Notes under the pieces: generated by a model
The model's input: the letters and a program-made list of their open reading frames with translations, nothing else
Database searches by the model: none
What the model was told of the DNA's origin: nothing
From: Thiohalobacter thiocyanaticus
GTDB taxonomy: Bacteria > Pseudomonadota > Gammaproteobacteria > Thiohalobacterales > Thiohalobacteraceae
Length of the DNA stretch: 64,000 nucleotides
Direction of reading: 5' to 3'
Assembly: GCF_003932505.1 (NCBI RefSeq)
Contig: NZ_QZMU01000001.1
Coordinates: forward strand, 1,054,001 to 1,118,000
Position numbers and translations under genes: made by a program
Part shown: piece by piece, positions 44,462 to 57,158 of the stretch
How the letters are laid out: each line of letters begins with the position of its first letter
Position numbering within the stretch: position 1 is the stretch's first letter

Positions 44462-45127
44462 GTGAAAGCCCTTGTCCTGACCCTGCTGATCGGCCTGATC
44501 GCCACCCCCGCCTTGGGACAGACCCGCTATGTCAGCGACCAGTTGGAGATCTCCCTGCGCTCCGGCACCAGCACCCAGCATCGCATCATCCGCATGCTGC
44601 CCAGCGGCACGCCGCTGGAGGTGCTGGAGGTGGACGCCGAGTCTGGCTACAGCCGGGTGCGTGCTCCCAGTGGCACCGAGGGCTGGGTACTGAGCCGGAT
44701 GCTGATGGACGTCCCGTCAGCCCGCGACCGCCTGGCCCGGGCCGAAAAGGAACTGGCCGAACTCAAGGCCGCGGAACAGGAACGGTTGGCGAATCTGGAT
44801 AATCTGAAAAATGAAAAGGGCAGCCTGGAAGGCAAGCTCAGCGCCCTGCTGGAAGAGAACAGCCGGCTAAAGCAGGAACTGGCCGAGATCCGCCGCACCG
44901 CCTCCAGCAGCCTGGCCATCGCCGAGGAGAACAAGGAACTCAAGAACCGGATGCTGCAGATGGAACGCGAGCAGCAGCGTCTGGCGCAGGAAAACGAAGC
45001 CCTGAGCGACCGCACCAAACGCGACTGGTTCATGGTCGGCGCCGGCGTGATCATCGTCGGCATCATTCTCGGCCTGATCCTGCCGCGGATCCGGGTGAAG
45101 AAGCGCTCGAGTTGGGACTCGCTCTAG
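44462..45127 (+). CDS. TIGR04211-type SH3-domain membrane protein
   Basis: The product is 221 residues from a GTG start with GAAGGAG 5-11 bases upstream. Signal peptide (1-19), bacterial SH3 domain (~20-85, RYVSDQLEISLRSG), coiled coil (~88-185) and C-terminal membrane span (~190-212) followed by a basic tail (RIRVKKRSSWDSL). It is thus a periplasmic SH3/coiled-coil protein anchored in the inner membrane, like E. coli YgiM. Its role is unknown but probably concerns the envelope. A hairpin (45122-45143) overlaps its stop. Confidence 0.88.
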   Translation: MKALVLTLLIGLIATPALGQTRYVSDQLEISLRSGTSTQHRIIRMLPSGTPLEVLEVDAESGYSRVRAPSGTEGWVLSRMLMDVPSARDRLARAEKELAELKAAEQERLANLDNLKNEKGSLEGKLSALLEENSRLKQELAEIRRTASSSLAIAEENKELKNRMLQMEREQQRLAQENEALSDRTKRDWFMVGAGVIIVGIILGLILPRIRVKKRSSWDSL

Positions 45128-45147
45128 CGCGTAAGCGCTAGAGCGCA

Positions 45148-45237
45148 GACACAAGAGGCAAGATACAGGATACAAGTCAGCATCGGCGTCGGCTCCCACC
45201 CCGACTTGTATCTTGCCTCTTGCATCTTGTATCTGTG

Positions 45238-45239
<2 letters not shown>
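45148..45239. repeat. Palindromic repeat, GCAAGATACA type
   Basis: The left arm GACACAAGAGGCAAGATACA (45148) faces GACTTGTATCTTGCCTCTTG and continues to 45239. The arms are tandem copies of a CAAGATA unit. The right arm contains the ilvD stop codon. Confidence 0.85.
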
Positions 45240-46920
<1,681 letters not shown>

Positions 46921-47180
46921 CGGGATCTCCGGTTCCTGGGACTGTAAACCCGGCTATTGTACGAAACCCGCGTCTCAAGCACACCTTCGGGCCCGATTGA
47001 TTCACTTCAAGTACCTGTTTCGGACAGCTAAATTTTTCCCCCGCCTGTCCGCTAGCAGGGTCAGGCACGAAGCTTGCCTGATACCAACGCGAAGACAGAC
47101 TCATGCCGCCGGTACCCGACCTCCCGCATCAGCCGGGTCGCCGGCGGCACCTTGGCAACACTTTTGACTGGAAGGCACCC

Positions 47181-48752
47181 ATGCGAAAAAACCTGCCCGT
47201 GACCCGGACGGAGGTCAGCTTTGCCCCCGAAGCCCGAATCGTCTCCACCACTGACCTGAAGGGCCAGATCACCCACATCAACCCGACTTTCACCGATGTC
47301 TCTGGCTTCACGGAGGAAGACACCCTGGGCCAGCCCCACAACCTGGTGCGGCATCCGGACATGCCACCGGCGGCGTTCGAAAACCTCTGGGATCATCTCA
47401 AGTCCGACACGCCATGGCTGGGCATGGTCAAGAACCGCTGCAAGAACGGCGACTTCTACTGGGTCAGCGCCTATGTCACCCCGATCTACGACCAGGGCCG
47501 GGTGGTGGGCTACCAGTCGGTGCGCACCTTGCCCGAGGCCGCAGACCGCGGCCGGGCCGAACATCTCTATGACCAGCTCAACCGGGGTGGCAATCCCTTT
47601 CCAGCCTGGCGGCGGCTCGGTGCCCGGGGACGCACCTTTGCCGGAATCGCCGCCCTGCAGGCTGTGACCACCCTGACCCTGGCCGCTCTGACTGGAGCGG
47701 GCATGCTCGCCACCGGCGCCCTGCTGATGGCGGGCCTGGGTGGCAGCTTCGCTCTGGCGCACGGCCTGACCCGGCGGCTGCGCCGCCTGAGCATCGAGTC
47801 GCACCGCTTCAGCGACAACCCGCTGGCCAACCGCGTCTACGGTGGCGACCTGGACGAAGTGGCTCAGCTCGCCACTGCGCTCAAGACACAGCAGGCGAAG
47901 ATCAACACCATCCTGGGCCGGATCGGCGATACCGCCGGCGATCTGTCCCGGACCGCCAGTTCCACCGCCGCAGCCTCGGATCAGACCCTGAACGGTGCCC
48001 AGACGCAGCAGGCCGAGGTCGACCAGGTTGCCTCGGCGGTCAACGAGATGGCCGCCACCGTACAGGAAGTGGCCCAGAACACCTCGGTGACGGCGGATGC
48101 GGCAAAAACCGCCCAGCAGGAAGTCGACACCGGCAAGCAGGTGGTCAACGCCACCGCCGCGACCATCGAGCGTCTGACCGGCGAGGTCGGCCAGGCCGCA
48201 CAGACCATGGCGTCACTGCGCAGCCAGACCGACGACATCGGCACCGTGATCGATGTCATCAGCGGCATCGCCGAGCAGACCAACCTGCTGGCGCTGAATG
48301 CCGCCATCGAGGCGGCACGCGCCGGCGAACACGGCCGCGGTTTCGCCGTGGTGGCCGAGGAGGTCCGGGGCCTGGCCACCCGCACCCAGCAGTCCACCGG
48401 CGAGATCCAGGCCATTATCGAACGGCTGCAGGGCGAGGCCCAGTCCGCCGTGACCGTGATGGAACAGGGTCAGAACACGGCCCACGAAAGCGTGGAGCAG
48501 GCGCAGCAGGCCGTGGCCTCACTCAACACCATCAGCGGGAACGTGGCGACCATCTCCGACATGGCGACCCAGATCGCCACCGCGGCCGAGGAACAGAGCG
48601 CGGTAGCCGATGAGATCAACCGCAACGTCACCAACATCAGCGACGGCGCCGGCCAGACGCTCGACGCCGCCCGCCAGAGCGCCTACGACGCCACCCAGCT
48701 GGCGGAGATGGTGAACAACATGGAGAGCATGCTGAAGCAGTTCGGGGATTGA
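47181..48752 (+). CDS. Aer-like PAS-domain chemoreceptor
   Basis: The product is 523 residues from the ATG at 47181, with GGAAGG upstream. The PAS domain (~10-115) has [20 protein letters not shown] and [20 protein letters not shown], as in the FAD-binding redox sensor Aer. Two hydrophobic segments (~155-205) form a membrane hairpin. A HAMP-like linker and the signalling domain ([20 protein letters not shown]) follow. It likely senses electron-transport state or oxygen and steers motility. It is transcribed alone. Confidence 0.93.
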   Translation: MRKNLPVTRTEVSFAPEARIVSTTDLKGQITHINPTFTDVSGFTEEDTLGQPHNLVRHPDMPPAAFENLWDHLKSDTPWLGMVKNRCKNGDFYWVSAYVTPIYDQGRVVGYQSVRTLPEAADRGRAEHLYDQLNRGGNPFPAWRRLGARGRTFAGIAALQAVTTLTLAALTGAGMLATGALLMAGLGGSFALAHGLTRRLRRLSIESHRFSDNPLANRVYGGDLDEVAQLATALKTQQAKINTILGRIGDTAGDLSRTASSTAAASDQTLNGAQTQQAEVDQVASAVNEMAATVQEVAQNTSVTADAAKTAQQEVDTGKQVVNATAATIERLTGEVGQAAQTMASLRSQTDDIGTVIDVISGIAEQTNLLALNAAIEAARAGEHGRGFAVVAEEVRGLATRTQQSTGEIQAIIERLQGEAQSAVTVMEQGQNTAHESVEQAQQAVASLNTISGNVATISDMATQIATAAEEQSAVADEINRNVTNISDGAGQTLDAARQSAYDATQLAEMVNNMESMLKQFGD

Positions 48753-48757
48753 CAAGG

Positions 48758-48908
48758 GACGAGGTGCCAGGGCCGAGGCTCTAGTCGTGCAGGTCGGGTT
48801 AGCGCAGCGCAACCCGACAGGATTGAGGACCGGGATGTCGGATTACGCCTTACAGGCTGATCCGACCTGCGTGTTTCTTCCTCGGTCCTAGAACCTCGGC
48901 CCTAGTAC
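48758..48908. repeat. Nested palindrome, GGTTCTAGG type with GCAGGTCGG core
   Basis: The left arm GAGGTGCCAGGGCCGAGGCT (48768) faces CCTCGGTCCTAGAACCTCGG and CCCTAGTACCTTG ending 48912. The core GCAGGTCGGGTTAG pairs with CTGATCCGACCTGC. The right arm encodes the last six codons and TAG stop of the ATP-grasp gene. Confidence 0.85.
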
Positions 48909-50381
48909 CTTGTTCAATTCCAGCCGCCGCACGAACTCGCGCAGAATCAGGCTGTAGAGTTCATCCTTGAGAAAGGCGTCCTCCACCCCGGCCTCGAGGT
49001 TGGGATTGTCGTTGACCTCGATGACATAGACGCCGCGTTCGTTCTGCTTCACATCCACGCCATACAGACCGTCACCGATGAGATTGGCCGCCTGCAGCGC
49101 CACCGAGACCACCTCGGCCGGGGCCTCGCCCACCGGCCAGGCCTTGTAGCCGCCCTCGGAGAAGCGCCCGCCGGGACCGTGATTGACGATCTGCCAGTGC
49201 TGACGCGACATGAAATACTGGCACACGAAGACCGGCGTGCGGTTGAGTATTCCCACCCGCCAGTCGAACTCGGTGTAGAGGTATTCCTGCGCCAGGATCA
49301 GCTCCGAGTCACGGAACATGCGGGCGCAGATCTGCTGCAGCCCGGCCCTGTCCCCGGCCTTGAACACGCCCAGCGAGAAGGAACCGTCCGGCACCTTCAG
49401 CACCACCGGATAGTCGAACTGGCGTTCGACGATCTGTGCCACCCGCTTCTCGTCGCGCTTGTGCAGGATGCGCGTCAGCGGCGTCGGCAGCCGGTTGGCC
49501 TGCAGCAGTTCGGCCAGATAGACCTTGTTGGTGCAGCGCATAATGGAGACGGGGTCATCGATGACCACCATGCCCTCGCTGTCGGCCTTCTTGGCGAAAC
49601 GGAAGGTGTAGTGATTGATGCGGGTGGTGTCGCGGATGAACAGGGCGTCGTACTCGGCCAGCCGTGCATAGTCCCTGCGGGTGATCAGGTCCACGTCCAC
49701 GCCCAGCTTCCTGCCGGCCTTGACGAACAGCTTCAGTGCCCGCGCATCCGAGGGCGGCAGCGGATCGTCCGGGTTGTGCAGGATGGCCAGATCGTAACGG
49801 CTGGCCGTGCGCGTGCGCGGCGAGCGCCAGCGCCGGCTCTGATAGCGGGTGAAGGCCTCGGCCAGCACCTCGATCTGTTCAGCCTCGAGCCGGTTCAGGG
49901 CCAACGGCCGGATGGCCGCGATCTGCCAGCCGCCCTGGTACTGGAAAGCAACCTGCAGCAACGGACAGGGGAAGGTCTCGAACAGCTGCCGCGCCAGGTT
50001 ACGCAGCTGGCGGTGCACGCATTCGCCGAAGAAGATATCCAGGGTGAAACTCTCGGACTCGGAACGGTCCAGGCGCCGCAGCGTCTTCTCCACCGCCTCC
50101 TCCAGGTCTTCCACCTGCAGGCTGTAGATGGCACGTGCACTCAGGTCCAGCAGGGTGTTCACCGCCGGCAGAATCCGGTGACCGCGCGCCTCGGCCAGCA
50201 GTGAGCAATAATAGCCTGCGCTCTGGTAGCGGTAGCTGCGACACAGGTTGATGACCTGCACCTGGCGCATCTGCAGATAGCGGGGATCGGACAGATAGTC
50301 GTCCACGCCGATGACCGTGGCCTGCGGAAGCTCCGGATGCCAGTCTTTTATCTGATCAACGACGATGAGATGTTTGGCCAT
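48888..50381 (-). CDS. RimK-like ATP-grasp ligase with N-terminal RLAN-type domain
   Basis: The product is 497 residues. The N-terminal ~170 residues resemble the RimK-like ATP-grasp N-terminal domain (INLCRSYRYQSAGYYCSLLAE, then GHRILPAVNTLLDLS). The ATP-grasp region (~280-480) has TNKVYLAELLQ, FDYPVVLKVPDGSFSLGVFK and the metal-binding VIEVNDNPNLEAG. Such enzymes join an amino acid to a carboxylate. The partner gene at 50549-51643 (acetyltransferase plus C39-like peptidase) is 167 bases upstream on the same strand. The final KVLGPRF is encoded by the repeat arm. Confidence 0.9.
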   Translation of the reverse strand: MAKHLIVVDQIKDWHPELPQATVIGVDDYLSDPRYLQMRQVQVINLCRSYRYQSAGYYCSLLAEARGHRILPAVNTLLDLSARAIYSLQVEDLEEAVEKTLRRLDRSESESFTLDIFFGECVHRQLRNLARQLFETFPCPLLQVAFQYQGGWQIAAIRPLALNRLEAEQIEVLAEAFTRYQSRRWRSPRTRTASRYDLAILHNPDDPLPPSDARALKLFVKAGRKLGVDVDLITRRDYARLAEYDALFIRDTTRINHYTFRFAKKADSEGMVVIDDPVSIMRCTNKVYLAELLQANRLPTPLTRILHKRDEKRVAQIVERQFDYPVVLKVPDGSFSLGVFKAGDRAGLQQICARMFRDSELILAQEYLYTEFDWRVGILNRTPVFVCQYFMSRQHWQIVNHGPGGRFSEGGYKAWPVGEAPAEVVSVALQAANLIGDGLYGVDVKQNERGVYVIEVNDNPNLEAGVEDAFLKDELYSLILREFVRRLELNKVLGPRF

Positions 50382-50451
50382 GATGACTCTTTCCGCTGAA
50401 GGGTACGCGAGGCGTAATCATTTCCCTCCCATGGCGGGAAAGGTTCTCTCT

Positions 50452-50524
50452 CCGTCATCCCGGCGAAGGCCGGGATCCAGAGGCCGCGGCGGGTTCTGGA
50501 TTCCGGCCTTCGCCGGAATGACGG
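50452..50524. repeat. Palindromic repeat, GTCATCCCGGC type
   Basis: CCGTCATCCCGGCGAAGGCC pairs with GGCCTTCGCCGGAATGACGG. Copies lie at 55369-55438 and 57012-57086, with halves at 8896 and 51808. It separates the two genes of the ligase/peptidase pair. Confidence 0.92.
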
Positions 50525-50548
50525 GATACAGAGTTACGGACTTCCGCT

Positions 50549-51643
50549 TCACGCCTTACGCTTCTTAATCATAATCGCCGCCCGCTGCACCGACTTGCCG
50601 TAGCGCGCCATGCGTTCGAAATCGCTCTTGAGGATGGGCATATTGATACAGTCCATGCGGGTCTTGCCCTTTTCATAATCCACGTAGGGATCATGCACAT
50701 AGATGAAGCGCTCGTCGAACCCTGTCACCACCACCCAGTGCGGGAACTTCTCCCGGTAGATGCGGTAGGAGCTGATCAGCACCAGCGGAATGCCGCCCGC
50801 CTCGAAGCCGGCCTGCAGCTCGGCCACCGACAGGGGCGCCTCGAACAGGCGGATGGGCAGCTCGGCGATCTGCCCCAGAAAATCCTCGTTCACCAGCCGG
50901 ATCACCTCGCGCTTCTCCTCACTGCGCACCGAATCCAGGAACATGGCCTCACGCGAGGACAGGTACAGATCCACGTCAAACCCCCGGCTGTGCGCCGATA
51001 GCGCAAGCCCCTGAGGTCCACAGCCGCCGTGGCCCGAGGTCATGAACACGGTGGTGGACTCACGCCAGATACGGATCTCGGTACGGCGGCTGAGTTCGAT
51101 ATTGGCGTCCAGCGCCTTCATCGCCATCATGAGCGCGGCCGGTCCGCAGGTGAAATCCAGGGTCTGTTCGTAATAGGGCACCCGCACCATATCCGGACGC
51201 AGATTGGCGATCAGCCGTTTCTCGTAGCGCAGTGCCTCCATGTGATCCTCGTAGTAATCATCGAAGGTGCCGAAACGGCGATAGCCGTGCCCCTCATACA
51301 GGGCGATGGCGCCGGTATTGTCGGGCCGCACCTCCAGGCGCATGTCCACGCAGCCGCGCTGCGTCGCCGCCACCTCAGCGGCCGCCAGCAGGTCGGCGGC
51401 CAACCCGCGGCCACGGGCGGTCGGATCCACGGCGATCGAATACATCCGGGCCAGCGAGGTACCGGCATGAAACAGCACCAGGACATAGCCCCGCACTGCC
51501 CCGTCGTCAGCCACCAGGGTGACGGCGTTGGCCCGGGTAAGCATGTAGCGGAACTGCCGGCGCGACAGGCGATCGATATCGAAGCACCGGTTTTCGAGGA
51601 CGACCAGGGCGTCCAGATCCTGCAGGGTGGCGGGGCGTATCAT
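50549..51643 (-). CDS. GNAT acetyltransferase fused to C39-like cysteine peptidase
   Basis: The product is 364 residues. Residues ~1-140 are a RimI-type acetyltransferase (AVDPTARGRGLAADLL is the acetyl-CoA loop). Residues ~150-364 are a papain-like C39/DUF3335 domain with Cys166 in TLDFTCGPAALMM, His302 in PHWVVVTGF and Asp318 in VHDPY. The fusion plus a RimK-like ligase is a recurrent pair thought to make or trim a peptide modification. There is no signal peptide, so it acts in the cytoplasm. Confidence 0.9.
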   Translation of the reverse strand: MIRPATLQDLDALVVLENRCFDIDRLSRRQFRYMLTRANAVTLVADDGAVRGYVLVLFHAGTSLARMYSIAVDPTARGRGLAADLLAAAEVAATQRGCVDMRLEVRPDNTGAIALYEGHGYRRFGTFDDYYEDHMEALRYEKRLIANLRPDMVRVPYYEQTLDFTCGPAALMMAMKALDANIELSRRTEIRIWRESTTVFMTSGHGGCGPQGLALSAHSRGFDVDLYLSSREAMFLDSVRSEEKREVIRLVNEDFLGQIAELPIRLFEAPLSVAELQAGFEAGGIPLVLISSYRIYREKFPHWVVVTGFDERFIYVHDPYVDYEKGKTRMDCINMPILKSDFERMARYGKSVQRAAIMIKKRKA

Positions 51644-51739
51644 GTCACTCGACTCGGAAGACCCCGCCGATTATCGCCTGTTCCCCGGCGGCCGGCAGCA
51701 ATTCTTTTCATGCGGCTGCCGGGTCTGACCCGAGACCTC

Positions 51740-51884
51740 AACGCAGAGACGCAGCGGCGCAGGGATCGCAAAGAAATTCAGAAGGTTGTTAAAACAATGT
51801 CCGTCATTCCCGCCTGCGCGGGAATGACGCAGCTGATGTAAATACCATTCCAGTTGACTCTGCGTCCTCTGCGCCTCAGCGTCG
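51740..51884. repeat. Nested palindrome, CGCAGAG type
   Basis: The outer arms are AACGCAGAGACGCAGCGGCG (51740) and CTCTGCGTCCTCTGCGCCTC ending ~51884. A GTCATTCCCGCCTGCGCGGGAATGAC hairpin in two 10-base halves sits inside at 51810-51831. It fills much of the divergent gap before argE. Confidence 0.88.
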
Positions 51885-51934
51885 AATGTCTCTGACACTT
51901 GAATCAGTACCAACAGCGGCGGAGAATCGATCCC

Positions 51935-53098
51935 ATGCAAGCCTACCCGCCCAAACTCATGGACATGCTCACCGGCCTGATCGGCACGCCCTCGGTCAGC
52001 AGCGTGAGTCCGGCCTTCGATCAGGGCAACCGACGGGTGGTGGAGCTGCTGGCCAGCTGGCTGGACGACCTGGGCTTCGCGGTCGAGATCCAGGCCCTGC
52101 CCGGCCATGCCGACAAGGCCAACCTGATCGCCCGGCTGGGCGAGGGCGAGGGCGGCCTGGTACTGGCCGGTCACACCGATACCGTGCCCTGCGACCCCGA
52201 ACTGTGGACTCACGACCCCTTCCGGCTCACCGAGGCCGACAACCGGCTCTACGGCCTGGGCACCTCGGACATGAAGTCCTTCCTGGGGCTGGCCGTCGAG
52301 GCCGCGCGCGAGCTGCGCACGAAAACACTGAAAGAGCCCCTCTACATTGTCGCCACGGCCGACGAGGAAAGCTCCATGCTCGGCGCCCGCACCCTGGTGG
52401 CAAGCGGCCGGCCAAGGGCCCGTCATGCCATCATCGGCGAACCGACCGGCCTGCGTCCGGTCCGCACCCACAAGGGCATCCTGATGGAGGCCATCCGGCT
52501 GCGCGGACGCTCCGGGCATTCGAGCGACCCGGCCCTGGGCGTGAACGCCCTGGAAGGCATGCATCAGGTGCTGGGCGAAGTACTGCGCTGGCGCGAGGAG
52601 CTGCAGGCGAAATACCGCAACCCGCTGTTCAAGGTACCCGTGCCCACCCTGAACCTGGGCCACATCCACGGCGGCGACAACCCCAACCGCATCTGCGGCG
52701 AATGTGAACTGCACATCGACCTGCGCCCGCTGCCCGGCATGGACCTGGATGACCTGCGCACGGAGCTGCGCTCGCGGCTGGAACGGCTGCTCGCCGACAG
52801 CCCCCTGAAGCTGGATGTCATTCCCCTGTTCGAGGGTACGCCGGCCATGGAGACCCCGGCCGATGCGCCCATTGTGCAGCTGGCCGAACGCCTGACCGGC
52901 GCCCCGGCCGAGGCCGTCGCCTTCGGCACCGAAGGACCCTACTTCAACGAGCTCGACATCCAGACCGTCATCCTCGGCCCCGGCGACATCGACCAGGCCC
53001 ATCAGCCGGATGAATACCTGGCGCTGGAGCGCATCGCCCCGACCCTGGACCTGCTGGAGCAGTTCATCATCAGCTGCTGTCTCGCGCCGGCGCGCTGA
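51935..53098 (+). CDS. argE: Acetylornithine deacetylase ArgE
   Basis: The product is 387 residues from the ATG at 51935; the longer frame begins in the repeat. The M20 zinc peptidase motifs are LAGHTDTVPCD (His, Asp), GTSDMKSFLG, TADEESSMLGA and the GRSGHSSDP dimer region. The closing FGTEGPYFNELDIQTVILGPG is characteristic of ArgE. It releases ornithine from N-acetylornithine. argA follows 65 bases later on the same strand, so both ends of the acetylated arginine pathway are together. Confidence 0.94.
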   Translation: MQAYPPKLMDMLTGLIGTPSVSSVSPAFDQGNRRVVELLASWLDDLGFAVEIQALPGHADKANLIARLGEGEGGLVLAGHTDTVPCDPELWTHDPFRLTEADNRLYGLGTSDMKSFLGLAVEAARELRTKTLKEPLYIVATADEESSMLGARTLVASGRPRARHAIIGEPTGLRPVRTHKGILMEAIRLRGRSGHSSDPALGVNALEGMHQVLGEVLRWREELQAKYRNPLFKVPVPTLNLGHIHGGDNPNRICGECELHIDLRPLPGMDLDDLRTELRSRLERLLADSPLKLDVIPLFEGTPAMETPADAPIVQLAERLTGAPAEAVAFGTEGPYFNELDIQTVILGPGDIDQAHQPDEYLALERIAPTLDLLEQFIISCCLAPAR

Positions 53099-53163
53099 AA
53101 GCTTTACACTTCCCCATCCAATCAGATATTTATACCGCTACACCGCGCAGCAAGGGCAAGCCC

Positions 53164-54480
53164 GTGTCGAATAACAACATAACCGAATGCACCTTCACCC
53201 AGGCCTTCCGCCACGCCGCACCCTATATCCACAGCCATCGCGGCAAGACCTTCGTCATCGGCTTCGGCGGTGAGGCGGTCACTGATGCCGGCCTGATCCA
53301 CGACCTGGCCCTGCTCTACAGCCTGGGCATCCGGCTGGTGCTGGTCCATGGCGCACGGCCCCAGATCGAGGCGCATCTGAAGGCGAGCAAAACCGATTTC
53401 CGTTATGCCAACGGCCTGCGCATCACCGACGACCAGGCGCTGATCGCGGTCAAGCAGGCCGTGGGCAGCGTACGGGTCGAGATCGAGGCGCGCCTGTCCA
53501 TGGGCGTGGCCAACACGCCCATGTCCGGCGCCCGCATCCGCGTCACCTCCGGCAACCATGTCACCGCCCGGCCGCTGGGGGTGCGCGACGGCATCGACTA
53601 CCGGCACACCGGCGAGATCCGGCGCATCGACGGCGCCGCCATCCGCCAGGCCCTGGACGATCAGCACCTGGTGCTGCTGTCGCCGCTCGGCTATTCCCCC
53701 ACTGGCGAGGTATTCAACCTGCACGCCGAGGAAGTCGCCACCGCCGCGGCCATCGAGCTGCAGGCCGACAAGCTGATCCTGATCACCGAGGACAAGGGCC
53801 TGCGCGACAGCCGCCGCCAGCCGGTGCGCCAGCTCACCCCGGCCGGGGCCGGCCGGCTGCTGGCGGGTCGGCGCAGGCTGGACGAGGACATGCGCCGGCA
53901 CCTGGACAGTGCCGTGCAGGCCTGCAAGCGCGGTGTGCGCCGGGCCCACCTGATCCCGCGACGGCTTGAGGGCGGCCTGCTGCAGGAGCTGTTCACCCGC
54001 GACGGCGTCGGCACCCTGATCACCGCCGAGACCTACGAGGGCCTGCGCCCGGCGAGCATCAACGACGTCGGTGGTATCCTGGAGCTGATCGCGCCGCTGG
54101 AGGCCGAGGGTATCATGGTGCGGCGCTCGCGCGAGCGGCTGGAGATGGAGATCGACCGCTTCATCGTGGTCGAGCGCGACGGCATGATCATCGCCTGCGC
54201 CGCCCTCTATCCCTATCCGGACGAGGCCATGGGCGAGCTGGCCTGCCTGGCGGTGCACCAGGACTACCGCCAGGAAGGCCGCGGCGACCAGCTGCTGGAG
54301 ACCATCGAGCGCCAGGCCAAGGGCATGGGGCTGATCACTCTGTTCGTGCTCACCACCCGTACCGCGCACTGGTTCCAGGAACGCGGCTTCCTGCAGGGCG
54401 AGGTGACCAAACTCCCCATGAAGCGCCGCGATCTGTACAATTACCAGCGCAACGCCAAGGTGTTCTTCAAGGCCCTGTAA
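53164..54480 (+). CDS. argA: N-acetylglutamate synthase ArgA
   Basis: The product is 438 residues from a GTG start. Residues ~1-280 are an amino-acid-kinase fold (FVIGFGGEAVTDAGLIHDLA), which binds arginine as feedback inhibitor. Residues ~285-438 are a GNAT domain (LACLAVHQDYRQEGRGDQLL, the acetyl-CoA loop). This is the classical two-domain gammaproteobacterial ArgA, which starts arginine synthesis from glutamate and acetyl-CoA. Having ArgE as well means the linear (non-recycling) pathway is likely used. Confidence 0.96.
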   Translation: MSNNNITECTFTQAFRHAAPYIHSHRGKTFVIGFGGEAVTDAGLIHDLALLYSLGIRLVLVHGARPQIEAHLKASKTDFRYANGLRITDDQALIAVKQAVGSVRVEIEARLSMGVANTPMSGARIRVTSGNHVTARPLGVRDGIDYRHTGEIRRIDGAAIRQALDDQHLVLLSPLGYSPTGEVFNLHAEEVATAAAIELQADKLILITEDKGLRDSRRQPVRQLTPAGAGRLLAGRRRLDEDMRRHLDSAVQACKRGVRRAHLIPRRLEGGLLQELFTRDGVGTLITAETYEGLRPASINDVGGILELIAPLEAEGIMVRRSRERLEMEIDRFIVVERDGMIIACAALYPYPDEAMGELACLAVHQDYRQEGRGDQLLETIERQAKGMGLITLFVLTTRTAHWFQERGFLQGEVTKLPMKRRDLYNYQRNAKVFFKAL

Positions 54481-54505
54481 GCGGCACCGACCAAAGGCGC
54501 GCGTC

Positions 54506-55306
54506 ATGTCGTCGAACGACAGCATTTCATTTCTGCAGATCACGGATACCCACCTGTATGCCGACGGCGAAGGCCGGCTCAAGGGGGTGCGCACCGACCG
54601 CAGCCTGCGGGCTGTAATCGAGCAGGTCCAGGCACAGGCACCTGCCTTCGATTTCATCGTCAGTACCGGCGACCTGGTGCACGACGATTCTGACGCGGCC
54701 TATGAGCGCTTCCGTGGCCACCTGCAGCGGCTGGGCAAACCGGTGTTCTGCCTGCCGGGCAACCACGACGAGGCAGACAGGCTGCAGCGGCATCTCAATG
54801 ACGATACCTTTCACTGCAACCGCTCGCTGCGCGTCGGCCCCTGGCTGCTGGTGTTCCTGGACTCCAGCCTGCCCGGCAGTGCCGGCGGACATCTGAGCGA
54901 GGCCGAGCTGGACGCCCTGGACCGCACCATCCGCGGCCATGACGCCCGCCATGTGCTGATCTGCGTGCATCATCACCCGCGTCTGCTGGGCAGCGCCTGG
55001 CTTGACACCATGGTCATCGACAACGGCGATGAGCTGCTGCGCCGCGCCGTGCGTCACGGCCGGGTCCGGGGTATTCTCTGTGGCCATATCCATCAGGAAT
55101 ACGACACCGAACAGCTGGGTATACGCCTGCTGGGCACGCCCTCGACCTGCATCCAGTTCCTGCCCGGCAGCGATCACTTCGCCCTGGACACCGCCACCCC
55201 CGGCTGGCGCTGGCTGCGGCTGCAGCCGGACGGAACCATCGACACCGGCGTGGTGCGGCTGCCGGCACCGACCGATCCGCTCGACCCCGAGGCTGAGTAT
55301 GGTTAA
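54506..55306 (+). CDS. cpdA: 3-prime,5-prime-cyclic-AMP phosphodiesterase CpdA
   Basis: The product is 266 residues. The metallophosphoesterase motifs are QITDTHLY, STGDLVHDDS, CLPGNHDE, CVHHHPRLLGS and CGHIHQEYD. The spacing and length match CpdA, which lowers cAMP. It follows argA by 25 bases and may be cotranscribed. The TAA stop lies in the first bases of the following palindrome. Confidence 0.93.
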   Translation: MSSNDSISFLQITDTHLYADGEGRLKGVRTDRSLRAVIEQVQAQAPAFDFIVSTGDLVHDDSDAAYERFRGHLQRLGKPVFCLPGNHDEADRLQRHLNDDTFHCNRSLRVGPWLLVFLDSSLPGSAGGHLSEAELDALDRTIRGHDARHVLICVHHHPRLLGSAWLDTMVIDNGDELLRRAVRHGRVRGILCGHIHQEYDTEQLGIRLLGTPSTCIQFLPGSDHFALDTATPGWRWLRLQPDGTIDTGVVRLPAPTDPLDPEAEYG

Positions 55307-55508
55307 CGCAGAGGCGCAGAGATCGCAAAGAAAGCCAGATGATTTCGATTAGAGCAACTCTGATTAATCCGTCATCCCGGCGAAGGCCGGGATCCAGTGG
55401 CATCAGATACATGGATGCCGGCCTTCGCCGGCATGACGAAAAGAAAATGAATCAAAGGTTCATTAATTCGTTTATTCTGCGTCCTTTGCGTCTCCGCGCC
55501 TCTGCGTT
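55304..55508. repeat. Nested palindrome: CGCAGAG outer arms around a GTCATCCCGGC repeat
   Basis: The outer arms are TTAACGCAGAGGCGCAGAG (55303) and CTCCGCGCCTCTGCGTTG ending 55508. A complete GTCATCCCGGC-type palindrome (55369-55438) is nested inside. It lies between cpdA and fumC on the same strand. Confidence 0.92.
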
Positions 55509-55550
55509 GAACAGAAACACCCGAATCCCATCAACGCACGGACCGACACC

Positions 55551-56939
<1,389 letters not shown>

Positions 56940-57011
56940 GAAATACTCATCTCACTGATGGGAAGAGCCACCACCAGTAAGTCCTGGATGTCATCCGGTT
57001 TTTGCCTGCCA

Positions 57012-57086
57012 CCCGTCATCCCGGCGCATGCCGGGATCCAGAAACCGCTGCGGCCAGTGGATTCCGGCATACGCCGGAATGACGGG
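57012..57086. repeat. Palindromic repeat, GTCATCCCGGC type
   Basis: CCCGTCATCCCGGCGCATGC pairs with GGCATACGCCGGAATGACGGG. The tips match (CGCATGCC against GGCATACG), showing the locus-specific pairing typical of these repeats. The junction is convergent. Confidence 0.92.
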
Positions 57087-57158
57087 CACTGGTGAATTCC
57101 GCTCGACGGCCGGGGCGGTATCTACAGATATTTCATCTTACCGCTGTTTTATCACGAC

